This document shows positions 53,790 through 62,595 of a stretch of DNA of 64,000 nucleotides, piece after piece. The position numbers were made by a program, and so were the translations under genes. Source of the stretch: Lachnospiraceae bacterium (GTDB lineage: Bacteria > Bacillota > Clostridia > Lachnospirales > Lachnospiraceae). Each line of letters begins with the position of its first letter. The first letter of the stretch is position 1. A model generated the notes under the pieces. The model was not told where the DNA came from. It saw nothing but the letters and a program-made list of their open reading frames with translations, and searched no databases. The stretch covers positions 181,633 through 245,632 of the forward strand of contig JAIEFE010000015.1 in assembly GCA_029067085.1 (NCBI GenBank). The letters are read 5' to 3'.

Positions 53790-55052
53790 TTACTTATCCG
53801 AACCCTCAGATTCCTGCCTCCCCTTACCTAACCTCCTGAAAAACCCCATCGCTCCCACTCCGATCATCCCCACAATGACCCCCGTAGGAATCAGCACCAG
53901 ATATACCGCCTCCCTGCATCCGTCAAATAAAAACCCATAAACCATCTGCCCCACCGGCTGCGCGCACATGGTAATCGCAGAGGTATAGGCCATCACTTTC
54001 CCAAGCAGATGATCCAGCGTACTCTGCTGGATCATGGACACGGCAAAGATAGAAAAAATACTGATTGCTGCCTGCATACCGCAGAAAGCCACAACACTCA
54101 CAGCATACTTGATAACCGCACCAAGCGGAAAAAGGAATATGATCCCAGACGGAATGATACAAATACCGATTGCCGCAAGCACAAACGACAGCCTTTCCAT
54201 CTTCAATTTTCCTGTAAGAAATCCCGCCGCGATGCTCCCCAGAATGGTGGCAACCGCCAACGCACTCTCCGCCCCGCCGTAGTATGTTGCATCCAGCCCA
54301 AGAATCGTCCGCACGATAAAGGGAATTCCCACCATCGTGACTCCCATAACAAAGAAACGGGAAAGCGCCGCCAGAAGCAGCAGCTTCATGATATCTTTCC
54401 GTTCCTTTGTCATAAAACGGATACTGTCGGTAAAGTCGTCTTTTACCATGGACAGAACATTCCCCTGAAAAGCTCTGTACTGATGACCCAATTGGATAAA
54501 GCACTCAAACAACGCCGTGATAAAGAAACAGACAACACTTGCATACATCACAGGTTTTAAGCCAAAAGCCGCATACAAAATGCCACCAAGCAGCGGCGCT
54601 GTCAGATAAGAGATCGACGCCACCTGATTGACAACCGCATTTCCCCTGATAATATTGTCGCCCGCCAGCATCTGCGGAATGCACGCCTGCACCGTTGGTG
54701 TCTCAAATGCCCCGAAAACAGAAAGCGCCACGAGCAGCGCACCAATCACCATAAGCGCATGATTTTCGGACAGAGCGACCGCCGCACACAAGACAGATAC
54801 TCCCGTCAAAATATCTAACGCCACCATGATGTTCCTTCGGTTCGCCCGGTCGGCAAGGATGCCGCCAAGAGGTGACAAAAGGATTGTGGGAATGGTTGCT
54901 GCGGATAAAATACCCGCAAATACGGCAGCCGAACCGGTCGTCTCCAGCACATACATAGAAAGCGCCAACCGCAATATGTAATTGCCGAACAAAGAACTTA
55001 CCTGACCCAATACAAGAAGTATAAAATTTTTGGTAAAGAGTTTCTGTTCCAT
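53790..55052 (-). CDS. MFS transporter
   Basis: The 420 residues have 12 membrane helices and the MFS loop motif GGILADRANRRNIMV between helices 2 and 3. The N-terminus FILLVLGQVSSLFGNYILRL is that of the MFS_3/enterobactin-exporter-like group. It is probably a drug or metabolite exporter. It follows the TetR gene by 6 bp and should be under its control. Confidence 0.9.
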   Translation of the reverse strand: MEQKLFTKNFILLVLGQVSSLFGNYILRLALSMYVLETTGSAAVFAGILSAATIPTILLSPLGGILADRANRRNIMVALDILTGVSVLCAAVALSENHALMVIGALLVALSVFGAFETPTVQACIPQMLAGDNIIRGNAVVNQVASISYLTAPLLGGILYAAFGLKPVMYASVVCFFITALFECFIQLGHQYRAFQGNVLSMVKDDFTDSIRFMTKERKDIMKLLLLAALSRFFVMGVTMVGIPFIVRTILGLDATYYGGAESALAVATILGSIAAGFLTGKLKMERLSFVLAAIGICIIPSGIIFLFPLGAVIKYAVSVVAFCGMQAAISIFSIFAVSMIQQSTLDHLLGKVMAYTSAITMCAQPVGQMVYGFLFDGCREAVYLVLIPTGVIVGMIGVGAMGFFRRLGKGRQESEGSDK

Positions 55053-55058
55053 CCACCG

Positions 55059-55706
55059 CTACCTCTCCTCTTTCTGATTCCCAAAGATTTTCTCTGTCCT
55101 CGCATACATCTCCTCTTCCATGATCGGAAGTCCCATGGCAGAGAGAACCTCCGTAACAAAACGGCACTTATGTCTGATTTCTTCCGCGTCCGCCGGAAAT
55201 ACGGAGGGCATCAGCCAGAAATTGATCAGCGGTAGCAGTTCGGAAAGCTCTTTTGCATATTCCGTCCGGATGGAACCGTCACGCCTGCCCTCCTCGATCA
55301 GCTCAAACCACAAAGGAGTCAGCACCCGCCTGTTCGCCTCTACTGCTGCTGCCAGAATACGCGGGTCTTTCAGGATTGAGACCGCTTGTGTATTGATTTC
55401 CTCCCGCTCCTGATCGGCCCTGTCCAAAGCAAGCATCTCCCGGATCTTCTGCAGTCCGTTCAGATCGGAGCGGCCCCTTACCGCCTCAAAGGGATTGTTT
55501 TCAAAAAACATCTGATCCCCCAGGGCATGCATGACCTCTTCCTTGCTCTGAAAAAAGCGATAAAACATCCCCTTTGCCCCGCCTGCCCGCTCCATAATGT
55601 CAGAGACAGCAGTCTCCTCATATCCTTTTGATAAAAACAGTTCCTTCGCCGCGTCCAGAATCTCTCTTTTCCACTGTTCAGGCTGCTTTTTTACCGGTCT
55701 TGCCAA
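55059..55706 (-). CDS. TetR family regulator
   Basis: The protein has 215 residues if started at TTG 55706, which has GAGGGGG 8 bases upstream; an ATG at 55739 (226 residues) has no site. The N-terminal helix-turn-helix reads REILDAAKELFLSKGYEETA and VSDIMERAGGAKGMFYRFFQ. The C-terminal ligand domain is unassigned. It is promoter-proximal in an operon with the MFS gene, and a dyad covers its promoter, so it probably represses both until an export substrate binds. Confidence 0.9.
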   Translation of the reverse strand: MARPVKKQPEQWKREILDAAKELFLSKGYEETAVSDIMERAGGAKGMFYRFFQSKEEVMHALGDQMFFENNPFEAVRGRSDLNGLQKIREMLALDRADQEREEINTQAVSILKDPRILAAAVEANRRVLTPLWFELIEEGRRDGSIRTEYAKELSELLPLINFWLMPSVFPADAEEIRHKCRFVTEVLSAMGLPIMEEEMYARTEKIFGNQKEER

Positions 55707-55751
55707 CTCACTTTCCCCCTCACAATAATTATTGACCATAAGTCATTAACC

Positions 55752-55780
55752 ATTGTACAGTAACGCTTATACAATGTCAA
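55752..55780 (-). promoter_or_regulatory. tetR-MFS promoter and operator
   Basis: On the leftward strand, TTGACA (55775-55780) and TACAAT (55752-55757) have a 17-bp spacer. ATTGTA/TACAAT arms at the two spacer ends form a dyad, the expected site for autorepression. Confidence 0.78.
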
Positions 55781-55810
55781 CAGGCTTTAACCACACCCCA
55801 TTTCAGGCAT

Positions 55811-55850
55811 ATAAAAAAGGCTGAAAATGCTTTTCAAACATTTTCAGCCT
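55811..55850 (-). terminator. intrinsic terminator after the SWIM gene
   Basis: AGGCTGAAAATG (55818-55829) pairs perfectly with CATTTTCAGCCT (55839-55850). On the leftward strand a T run follows (55813-55818). The same GGCTGAAAATGC stem recurs at 58817-58846. Confidence 0.88.
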
Positions 55851-55928
55851 CCTGATCCAATCTTCTTTAACTTGTTGGCTTCCTACCTCCACCGCCAGCA
55901 CCGCATCTCCGACCACTTAACAACCAAT

Positions 55929-56363
55929 TTACCAACTCACTCTCGTATAATACTCAAGTTCACAAAGCGTATCGTACAGCCGTTCCTGCAGCTCCGCTTT
56001 TGAAAGACCCATTACATATTTTTTTAAATCTATATAGTGTTGTTTTTCGCGAGCTTCTGCTTCTGCCTCATACTCTTCAACCCGCTTCATGAAATCATCT
56101 GCCTGCTTCGGCTCGGTAGTAAACAACAGTGCAATCATGTGCTTACAAATAACCCTCCTACCTTCTGCAAAAGGACAAGTACAGGTGGATTTGCGTTGAT
56201 GTTCTTTATCTATATGAACATCATAAATTTCTCCATTACTTCCAGACACTGTACCATCATAAGTAAAATCACCGGTCTTGTCCCAAGAGAGCACCTTTTT
56301 TTCATTGTAATAATCCATTCCACGCCACACAGATTTCCCGCTGGCAAGTTCAATCAATCCCAT
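55929..56363 (-). CDS. SWIM zinc-finger protein
   Basis: The 144 residues show the SWIM motif STCTCPFAEGRRVICKHMIA (CxC...CxH) near 59-78, preceded by a strand-rich part (YTVEV-like DVHIDKE). A helical tail follows. SWIM proteins bind DNA or partner proteins and often go with helicases. Just past the stop another frame reads a Gly-rich tail ending at 55867, so the end may be frameshifted. It lies 22 bp after the ATPase gene. Confidence 0.82.
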   Translation of the reverse strand: MGLIELASGKSVWRGMDYYNEKKVLSWDKTGDFTYDGTVSGSNGEIYDVHIDKEHQRKSTCTCPFAEGRRVICKHMIALLFTTEPKQADDFMKRVEEYEAEAEAREKQHYIDLKKYVMGLSKAELQERLYDTLCELEYYTRVSW

Positions 56364-56384
56364 ATTCTACTCTCCCCATTCCTC

Positions 56385-57782
56385 TCACCAAAAAAACTCC
56401 CTCAATTCAACCAACTCCGCTCCCTCTTCCCCTGCTCTTCTCCGTACTGCTTCCGTAAAACCGCTCTTACTGATAAACATCAGCCTCTTTTCCTTTACAC
56501 TGGGAAATGCTTCCGTCGCCGTCACCAGATCATCATATTCATCCATTGCCATCGGCTTGTTTCGAAACTTACATTCTACGAAGATTCCCCGCTCCCTTTT
56601 TCGGTCAAAGGCTAGCAGATCTACATCATCCTGTGCCTTAATGACCGGATTATTCCCCCACCACTTGCCAATGACATGGGGAACAAAAGGAAGCTTTCCG
56701 GCCTGAGCCCGTCTGATTAAATATTGTCTGCAAATATCTTCAAACACAGGGCCCATATAATCATTGATTTCCCCCATGATTTCATCCACTGCTTTATCAA
56801 TCCCTAACATACCGTAATAGCTTTTATTCGAAAACACATATCTATACCAGAACTTATAAAAGTGATCGGCAACCTCATAAATACCCTTTTTACTACTATC
56901 CGATTCCCCGCAGGGAATATGCTTTTCCAACAGACGGAGCGTTTGTAACGTCACCATATATTTGCTGCACTTGTTTCTTTCCTCATGAATGCGATCTGCA
57001 ATTTCCGCAACCCTGTTACAACCGTTTGCGACCGCTTCCAAAATGGAATTATAAACAGCCGGTTCCCTGAGTTCCATGCGAAGTAAAGTCTGTGGCTCAT
57101 CATTCAAAAATGCACCGTCTTCCAATATTTCTGAAATAAGATTTTCTTTGAGAGACCGTTTCGGATCAAACGCACTCAAATATCTGGGAACACCTCCCAA
57201 TATCCCATATGCGATCAGCTTCTCTTCCTCCGAATAATTCGGAAAAAACTCTGCACTTTCCAGATAGTCAAACGGCAGAACCTCCATACTGCCTGTACAG
57301 CGGCCATATAAAGGACTCTTGTATCCCATAACATCATTCAGCATAAAACTGACACTGGAACCGCAAAGAATCAGAAATATATTTCGTTCTTTCCAATCGT
57401 GGTCAATCTTATGCTGCAAAATACTCTTTATACTGGGATTTGTTTCCGCCAGAAAAGGAAATTCATCAATGATCAACACGATTCTTTGATCTTGTGCTTT
57501 TCTGCCGAAATAACTTAACGCGTCCTCCCAATTTTCGAAATTTGCTATAAAATCGCCATCAAAATATTCCTGTACCAGTCTCGAAAAATCCCGTAAATTT
57601 AAAGTATCATTTTTTTCCTGCGCAGAAAAGAATATGGTTTTATGAATTTTGGAAAATTCCTGTAAAATAGTGGTTTTTCCGATTCTTCGTCTCCCATACA
57701 TAACCAAAAACGTAAACCGCATGTTAGAATACATCTGTTCCAGCTGATCCATTTCTTTTTTTCTTCCGATCAAGGGTATCAT
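56385..57782 (-). CDS. archaeal-type ATPase with DUF234 nuclease-like domain
   Basis: The protein has 465 residues from ATG 57782; the frame also has a TTG at 57809, and neither has an ideal ribosome site. It shows Walker A VMYGRRRIGKTTIL, Walker B RIVLIIDEFPFLAE, LILCGSSVSFML, a winged helix, and the DUF234 end with DVDLLAFDRKRERGIFVECK. Members are common near mobile and defence genes, with unknown function. Its promoter carries the palindromic operator at 57821-57861. Confidence 0.88.
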   Translation of the reverse strand: MIPLIGRKKEMDQLEQMYSNMRFTFLVMYGRRRIGKTTILQEFSKIHKTIFFSAQEKNDTLNLRDFSRLVQEYFDGDFIANFENWEDALSYFGRKAQDQRIVLIIDEFPFLAETNPSIKSILQHKIDHDWKERNIFLILCGSSVSFMLNDVMGYKSPLYGRCTGSMEVLPFDYLESAEFFPNYSEEEKLIAYGILGGVPRYLSAFDPKRSLKENLISEILEDGAFLNDEPQTLLRMELREPAVYNSILEAVANGCNRVAEIADRIHEERNKCSKYMVTLQTLRLLEKHIPCGESDSSKKGIYEVADHFYKFWYRYVFSNKSYYGMLGIDKAVDEIMGEINDYMGPVFEDICRQYLIRRAQAGKLPFVPHVIGKWWGNNPVIKAQDDVDLLAFDRKRERGIFVECKFRNKPMAMDEYDDLVTATEAFPSVKEKRLMFISKSGFTEAVRRRAGEEGAELVELREFFW

Positions 57783-57820
57783 CCTTTCTATGTTTAGATG
57801 TACAGACAATCATTTTTTGC

Positions 57821-57867
57821 AAAACACTACTTATAAGTAGTATACTTTAAAGTAGTGTTTTATTCAA
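57821..57867 (-). promoter_or_regulatory. palindromic promoter element, copy 2
   Basis: On the leftward strand, TTGAAT (57862-57867) and TATACT (57839-57844) have a 17-bp spacer. AAAACACTACTT (57821-57832) and AAGTAGTGTTTT (57850-57861) are perfect 12-bp arms, and ACTACTTATAAGTAGT (57826-57841) is a perfect 16-bp palindrome over the -10. It matches the element at 53698-53740. Confidence 0.7.
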
Positions 57868-57995
57868 GACCAAAAAAGAATCTATTTATATTGAAACATA
57901 TTTCATTAAATTATATTTCAATATAAAAGCAGATGATAGCATATCCACTCTCTATCATCTGCCTTATTATCATCCTTTGCCCGTTTTTTATTTCT

Positions 57996-58676
57996 CTACC
58001 TCGACGGCACCATCCTGATGATCCTCCCTGCGAACTCATTGAAGTTCTGCGTCTGGAGTATCACCCTGCCCGGCCCTGTCAGCTTCGTTAAGAACAATCC
58101 CTCTCCTCCCAGAAAGATATTCTTCAAGCCTTTTACCGTCTCGATCTCATAATTCACTGTCCGCTCGAAAGCAACCACATTTCCTGTATCCACCTTGAGG
58201 ACTTCTCCGGGTGCCAGATTTTTCTCCACCATATTGCCGTCAATCTCCAGAAATACCATGCCTGATCCGCTGATATCCTGTAGGATAAAGCCCTCGCCGC
58301 CAAAGAGTCCCGCAGAAAACTTCTTGGTAAACGTCACATTCAGGTTCACCGTCTCCTGAGCGCAGAGAAACGCGCCCTTCTGGCAGATCATGCCGCCGCA
58401 CGCTCCTACGTCAATAGGAAACACCTCTCCTGCCACCGTGGAGGCAAAGGCCACCATACTGCCCGCACGCTCCGCCTTATAGGTCGCCATAAACAGGGAT
58501 TCTCCCGAGAACATTCTTCCAATGCTTTTGCCCAGACCGCCCTTCATGTTGGAATCCATGGCAATGCCTTCCGACATCCACGCCATGCCGCCCGATTGGG
58601 TGTACATAGCCTCTCCCGGCGCATCGAAAGTAACCTCTACCGCCGGCATTGTGTCTCCTATGATTCTGTACTGCAT
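57996..58676 (-). CDS. AIM24/TIGR00266 family protein
   Basis: The protein has 226 residues from ATG 58676 with AAAGGAGG 8 bases upstream. It is a Gly-rich beta-barrel-type protein with the family's pattern: PAVEVTFDAPGEAMYTQSGG, GKSIGRMFSGESLFM, AGLFGGEGFILQDISGSGMV and GGEGLFLTKLTGPGRVILQT. The bacterial role is unknown; the yeast relative acts in mitochondrial membrane organisation. It is monocistronic. Confidence 0.9.
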   Translation of the reverse strand: MQYRIIGDTMPAVEVTFDAPGEAMYTQSGGMAWMSEGIAMDSNMKGGLGKSIGRMFSGESLFMATYKAERAGSMVAFASTVAGEVFPIDVGACGGMICQKGAFLCAQETVNLNVTFTKKFSAGLFGGEGFILQDISGSGMVFLEIDGNMVEKNLAPGEVLKVDTGNVVAFERTVNYEIETVKGLKNIFLGGEGLFLTKLTGPGRVILQTQNFNEFAGRIIRMVPSR

Positions 58677-58811
58677 GTTATATTCCTCCTTTGTAATTTT
58701 CCCCCTGCATCCGCCTCTCATCTGTTTAATACCTGAAAACCGGTGTTTTGGCTATTATTAACTCCAATTACATTTTAGCCGAAACCAAACAAAAAACAAG
58801 CATCCAAACAC

Positions 58812-58846
58812 AAAAAGGCTGAAAATGCTCTTAAGCATTTTCAGCC
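58812..58846 (-). terminator. intrinsic terminator after spoVAD
   Basis: GGCTGAAAATGCT (58817-58829) pairs with AGCATTTTCAGCC (58834-58846) over a CTTA loop. On the leftward strand TTTTTG follows. It shares its stem with the terminator at 55811-55850. Confidence 0.88.
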
Positions 58847-58861
58847 CTTTCAAATACCTGC

Positions 58862-59878
58862 TTATTCTTGATAGTGCTCCAAAACCACCCCATGGGCAAT
58901 GCCCGGAATCGTCTGCCCCTCGTTGTAGCTGGTCTTTGACAGAAGCGCTCCCGTTGGCACGAATAGCACCCTCTTCCACACACCCTCCTCCAGCTTTTTC
59001 AGGATATAGGCGGAAAGCACCACCGCACTGCAGCCGCAGCCGCTCCCGCCGGCATCCGTGTGCTGCTTCTCGTTCTCATAGACCTCAATACCGCAGTCCA
59101 TATGCTGTCTGCTGATATCGATACCCTGCTCTGACAACAGATCAAGCAAAAGCTTTTGTCCCACCGTTCCCAGATCGCCGGTAATGATCTTATCATAATC
59201 CTGCGGAACTCTTCCGAAATCCTCCAGACTCTGCTTAATCGTATCTGCCGCAGCAGGAGCCATGCAGGCCCCCATATTCATGGAATCCTTGACGCCGTAG
59301 TCCAAGATCTTTCCTACGGTCACGCCTTCGATCACCGCCCGCGGCCCCTTTTCCGGATTTGCCGACACTAGAAAAGCGCCGCTCCCCGTCACGGTCCAGG
59401 TGGCGGACTTTGGCCGCTGATTGCCATAGGAGAGCGGAAACCGGAACTCCTTCTCAGCGCTGGCAAAATGACTGGATGTGATGCATGCAACTCGTTCTGC
59501 AAAGCCGGCGCTCACCATGGCGGCTCCCATCGTCAGGGACAGACCGCAGGTGGAACAGGCGCCGTAAAGTCCCACATGGGGAATTTGATAGCCCGCAAGC
59601 CCGAAGCTGCTTGCAATGGACTGTCCCAAAAGATCCCCGGCAAACACCATCTGTACATCCTGCTTGGTAAGACCGGCCTTTGAGATGGCGATTTCCAGCG
59701 CTTCCTTCTGCAGACGGCTCTCCGCCTCCTCCCAGTTCTGTGCACCAAAGCTGTCGTCGTAGCCGACCTTGTCAAACAGCTTTCCCATCGGGCCCTCAGC
59801 CTCCTTGCTTCCCACGATGGAGGCGCTGGCTATAATGTATGGCTTCTTCTCAAAATGAATACTCTGCTTCCCTAACAT
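58862..59878 (-). CDS. spoVAD: stage V sporulation protein AD (SpoVAD)
   Basis: This 338-residue thiolase-fold protein has the SpoVAD marks: PYIIASASIVGSKEAEGP at the start, DDSFGAQNWEEAESRLQKEA, GLYGACSTCGLSLTMGAAMV with the thiolase-type Cys, ITSSHFASAEKEFRFPL, and HTDAGGSGCGCSAV. SpoVAD binds dipicolinic acid and loads it into spores. The usual neighbours spoVAC and spoVAE are not next to it; spoVAE is at 31.2 kb. Confidence 0.93.
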   Translation of the reverse strand: MLGKQSIHFEKKPYIIASASIVGSKEAEGPMGKLFDKVGYDDSFGAQNWEEAESRLQKEALEIAISKAGLTKQDVQMVFAGDLLGQSIASSFGLAGYQIPHVGLYGACSTCGLSLTMGAAMVSAGFAERVACITSSHFASAEKEFRFPLSYGNQRPKSATWTVTGSGAFLVSANPEKGPRAVIEGVTVGKILDYGVKDSMNMGACMAPAAADTIKQSLEDFGRVPQDYDKIITGDLGTVGQKLLLDLLSEQGIDISRQHMDCGIEVYENEKQHTDAGGSGCGCSAVVLSAYILKKLEEGVWKRVLFVPTGALLSKTSYNEGQTIPGIAHGVVLEHYQE

Positions 59879-59969
59879 AACGGCATACTATCCCTTTCTG
59901 TTTTGCTGTCTTTTCACTCAGGAATAGTATGCCGTCTTTTCTTTTATAATATTCTTATTTACGCAATTC

Positions 59970-60917
59970 TCAGAAGATAGCCGTCCGTATATCCTCCCGC
60001 ATATCGAGCACCGCCGCTCTGGCCGCATCAGCATAGCCTTCCTCGCCGTACTGCGCGTACTTCTCCTGGCTGTAAGCGCCGATGATGCCTCTGGAGGAAT
60101 TGACAATGGCTCCCAAACCGTCCTTGTCAAAGAAATGCGTCAGATCTTTTCCCTTGCCGCCCTGTGCGCCGTATCCCGGTACCAGAATATAGGACTTGGG
60201 CATGATCTGCCTTAACACCTTACCCATTTCCGGGTAGGTCGCGCCCACCACTGCACCGATATAGCTGTATTCTTCGCCCATATGATCCGCTGCCCACTCG
60301 GCTACTTTCTCACCGACGATCTCATAAAGCGGTTTCGCCTCCGCCGCATCTGTACTTCCTTCCGGCAGGATCAGCCGATCCTGAAACTCGCCGCTGCTGG
60401 GATTGGAGGTCTTGACCAAAACAAAGATCCCCTTTTTTTCCTTCTTGCACACATCGATAAAAGGCTTCACGCCGTCCGAACCGAGATAGGGGTTGACCGT
60501 GACAAAGTCCTCATCGAAACCACAGCACTCCTTGCTTCCAATCTGTACCTTGCCCAGATGTCCTACCGCATAGGCCTCGGAAGTGGAACCGATATCGCCT
60601 CTCTTGATATCGCCGATCACGATAAGGCCCTTCTCCTTACAGTAGGCTACCGTCTTTTGAAAAGCGATCATTCCTTCCAGACCAAACTGCTCATACATGG
60701 CGATCTGCGGCTTCACAGCCGGCACCAGGTCGCAGACAGCGTCCACGATCCCCTTATTATAGCGAAGGACAGCCTCTGCCGCACCCTTCAACGTCTCCCC
60801 GTACTCGTCAAATGCCTGTTTTTTGATAAACTCCGGCACCAGTTTCATGGTAGGATCCAATCCCACTACAATGGGTGCTTCCAGCTTCTTTATCTTTTCC
60901 GTCAACTGATTGATCAC
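59970..60917 (-). CDS. pyrF: orotidine 5'-phosphate decarboxylase
   Basis: The protein has 315 residues from GTG 60917, which has GGAGG 9 bases upstream and overlaps the Nudix gene stop as GTGA. It is a TIM-barrel enzyme of the longer PyrF type: PIVVGLDPTM at the start, AVKPQIAMYEQFG, the catalytic IGDIKRGDIGST (D-K-x-x-D), the phosphate-site loop VPGYGAQGG and INSSRGI-like VNSSRGIIG. It makes UMP. Translational coupling ties it to the Nudix-like gene. Confidence 0.94.
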   Translation of the reverse strand: MINQLTEKIKKLEAPIVVGLDPTMKLVPEFIKKQAFDEYGETLKGAAEAVLRYNKGIVDAVCDLVPAVKPQIAMYEQFGLEGMIAFQKTVAYCKEKGLIVIGDIKRGDIGSTSEAYAVGHLGKVQIGSKECCGFDEDFVTVNPYLGSDGVKPFIDVCKKEKKGIFVLVKTSNPSSGEFQDRLILPEGSTDAAEAKPLYEIVGEKVAEWAADHMGEEYSYIGAVVGATYPEMGKVLRQIMPKSYILVPGYGAQGGKGKDLTHFFDKDGLGAIVNSSRGIIGAYSQEKYAQYGEEGYADAARAAVLDMREDIRTAIF

Positions 60918-61318
60918 AGCCTCTTGCCCTCCAAATCTTTCAGCACATACTGATTTTCGATATAGCGCGGGAAATCTTTCCGCTTCACCCACTCATAGCT
61001 GCCGTACTCCTCCGGCAGGACGATGTTCGCTTCCTCATCCTCTGTGAGGGAGCAGAGATAAGCGATCCCCACGCAGTGCGTATCGCCCAGAAGCTGAGAC
61101 CAGGTGTACTCGACTTTGTCAATGGTGCCGTGCACGGACAAAAGCTCCATGATCGCCTTTCCCATGGCGTCATCCGGCGCTTCTCCATGCTCCACTTCCG
61201 CATCGATAAATTCCCAGACAAAAGGCTCCGGAATGCGGTCGTCCACCCACCGCTTTAAAAGCAGATAAGTGTCACCTTTCTTGACAATGCCTTTCACACG
61301 CAGATATGTGTTTTTCAT
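60914..61318 (-). CDS. Nudix-like protein with degenerate Nudix box
   Basis: The 134 residues follow the Nudix fold (RVKGIVKKGDTYLLLKRW, VWEFIDAEVEHGEAPDDAMG), with an end like YEWVKRKDFPRYIENQYVL. The expected box GxxxxxExxxxxxxREUxEExGU is broken. The stretch reads GEAPDDAMGKAIMELLSVHG and lacks the RE and EE residues that bind the metal. It may be inactive or regulatory. The gene is coupled to pyrF by a 4-base overlap. Confidence 0.75.
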   Translation of the reverse strand: MKNTYLRVKGIVKKGDTYLLLKRWVDDRIPEPFVWEFIDAEVEHGEAPDDAMGKAIMELLSVHGTIDKVEYTWSQLLGDTHCVGIAYLCSLTEDEEANIVLPEEYGSYEWVKRKDFPRYIENQYVLKDLEGKRL

Positions 61319-61373
61319 ATTATTGCTCCCTCCTATGATTTACTGGATTTCTTTCCGATTGATTAATAAAAAA

Positions 61374-62441
61374 CTACCTTGTCTGCAGAAACTGATACTC
61401 CCGCTTCGCCGTCTCATCGTCGGGATAGCTTCTCAGATAGCTGTTCATAAGCGCCGCCGCCGTCTTAAAGTCTCCCATATATTCATACGTTATGATCTCG
61501 TTGAATTTCAGGGTCTGCATCATTTCGTTGTTCTCAATGTTCATCGCCGTCTGAAAAGCGGTGAGCGCCGACTCGTACTCTCCCATCTGCATCCTGCACA
61601 AACCGAGCTGGTTGTAAATCTCAGCCTTCTTCTGGTCGTATTCCGTATAGCCCGCGTAAATGCTGGCAGCGTAATTGTAATCTCCAAGCGCCTCGTAGGT
61701 TCTGCCAAGATAAAGAGCCGCACCGTAGTCTGTCGTAGTCTTTAAGCGTTCCAGAAAGTTGCGGGCATTCTCGTAGTTCCCCATGTAGTAACAGATTCTG
61801 CCCATGTCATAGTCGGAGATGGATTTTTCGTTTTCTTTCATTGCATTCTGCAGATAAACCTGCCCTGCCTCTTTATATCCATACTCCTCAAGCACCATAT
61901 AAATGCGGATCATCTGGTCATAATTTTTGGGATCCTTTGCAACAGCAGTATCAAAATCACCCTGTGCGCTTTCAAAATCGCCCTCGGACAGTTTTACGCA
62001 GCCCCGCAGATAGTAGGCGTTCGTCTCATCCGGCCGCAGTCCCAGAATGGCATTGTAGGCCTGCACAGCCTCATCAAACTGACCGTCTTTATAATAAGCC
62101 GTCGCAAGGTAGTAATTAATGTCAAAGTCCAGATCTTCCACTCTGCTGCCGCCAAGCGTGAGAGCTGTCTCCAGATAAGTGATCGCCGCCTCGTAATCCG
62201 TTTTACCCAGATAGGCAATCCCCATGCCACGGTAGATGAGCCTTTCCTCTTCGCCCTTCTCTCTGGCTGTCTGAAACAGAGTAAGCGCCTGATCGTAGTC
62301 CAGCGCAGCCACCGCGTCCATGCCCTGCTTGGTGTAGCTCGGCTCTCCGCCTGTCCCACAGCCTGCCAGAACCATGCCCGCACAGAAAACTGCAGCCGCA
62401 AGCCGTATTCCCTTTCTCTCTTTTCTCCTCTGTTTCCCCAC
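61374..62441 (-). CDS. TPR-repeat lipoprotein
   Basis: The 355 residues begin with a lipoprotein signal ending VLAGC (Cys near 28). At least eight tetratricopeptide repeats follow, spaced about 34 residues, such as AVAALDYDQALTLFQTARE, AIAYLGKTDYEAAITYLETA-type units and YNQLGLCRMQMGEYESALTA. It is anchored outside the membrane and probably holds protein complexes. It ends 56 bp before the Nudix-like gene. Confidence 0.88.
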   Translation of the reverse strand: MGKQRRKERKGIRLAAAVFCAGMVLAGCGTGGEPSYTKQGMDAVAALDYDQALTLFQTAREKGEEERLIYRGMGIAYLGKTDYEAAITYLETALTLGGSRVEDLDFDINYYLATAYYKDGQFDEAVQAYNAILGLRPDETNAYYLRGCVKLSEGDFESAQGDFDTAVAKDPKNYDQMIRIYMVLEEYGYKEAGQVYLQNAMKENEKSISDYDMGRICYYMGNYENARNFLERLKTTTDYGAALYLGRTYEALGDYNYAASIYAGYTEYDQKKAEIYNQLGLCRMQMGEYESALTAFQTAMNIENNEMMQTLKFNEIITYEYMGDFKTAAALMNSYLRSYPDDETAKREYQFLQTR

Positions 62442-62595
62442 TTTTTATCTCCAGTTATTCACGCAACGAATTCATCTTTGCTTGTTTTATTCTACCTGTT
62501 TAGCCCGCTGCACGTCAAGCGGTATTATACTGTTCAGTCGGACGGATTATTCTGGCGGAGGCCCTAAAACAGCACCGGTACCGTCCGCTGAACTG

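Noticed and set aside
54009..54560. 183-codon + strand frame within the MFS gene
   Set aside because: Shadow frame with many His/Arg codons and no domain; the MFS frame has 12 helices and the loop motif.
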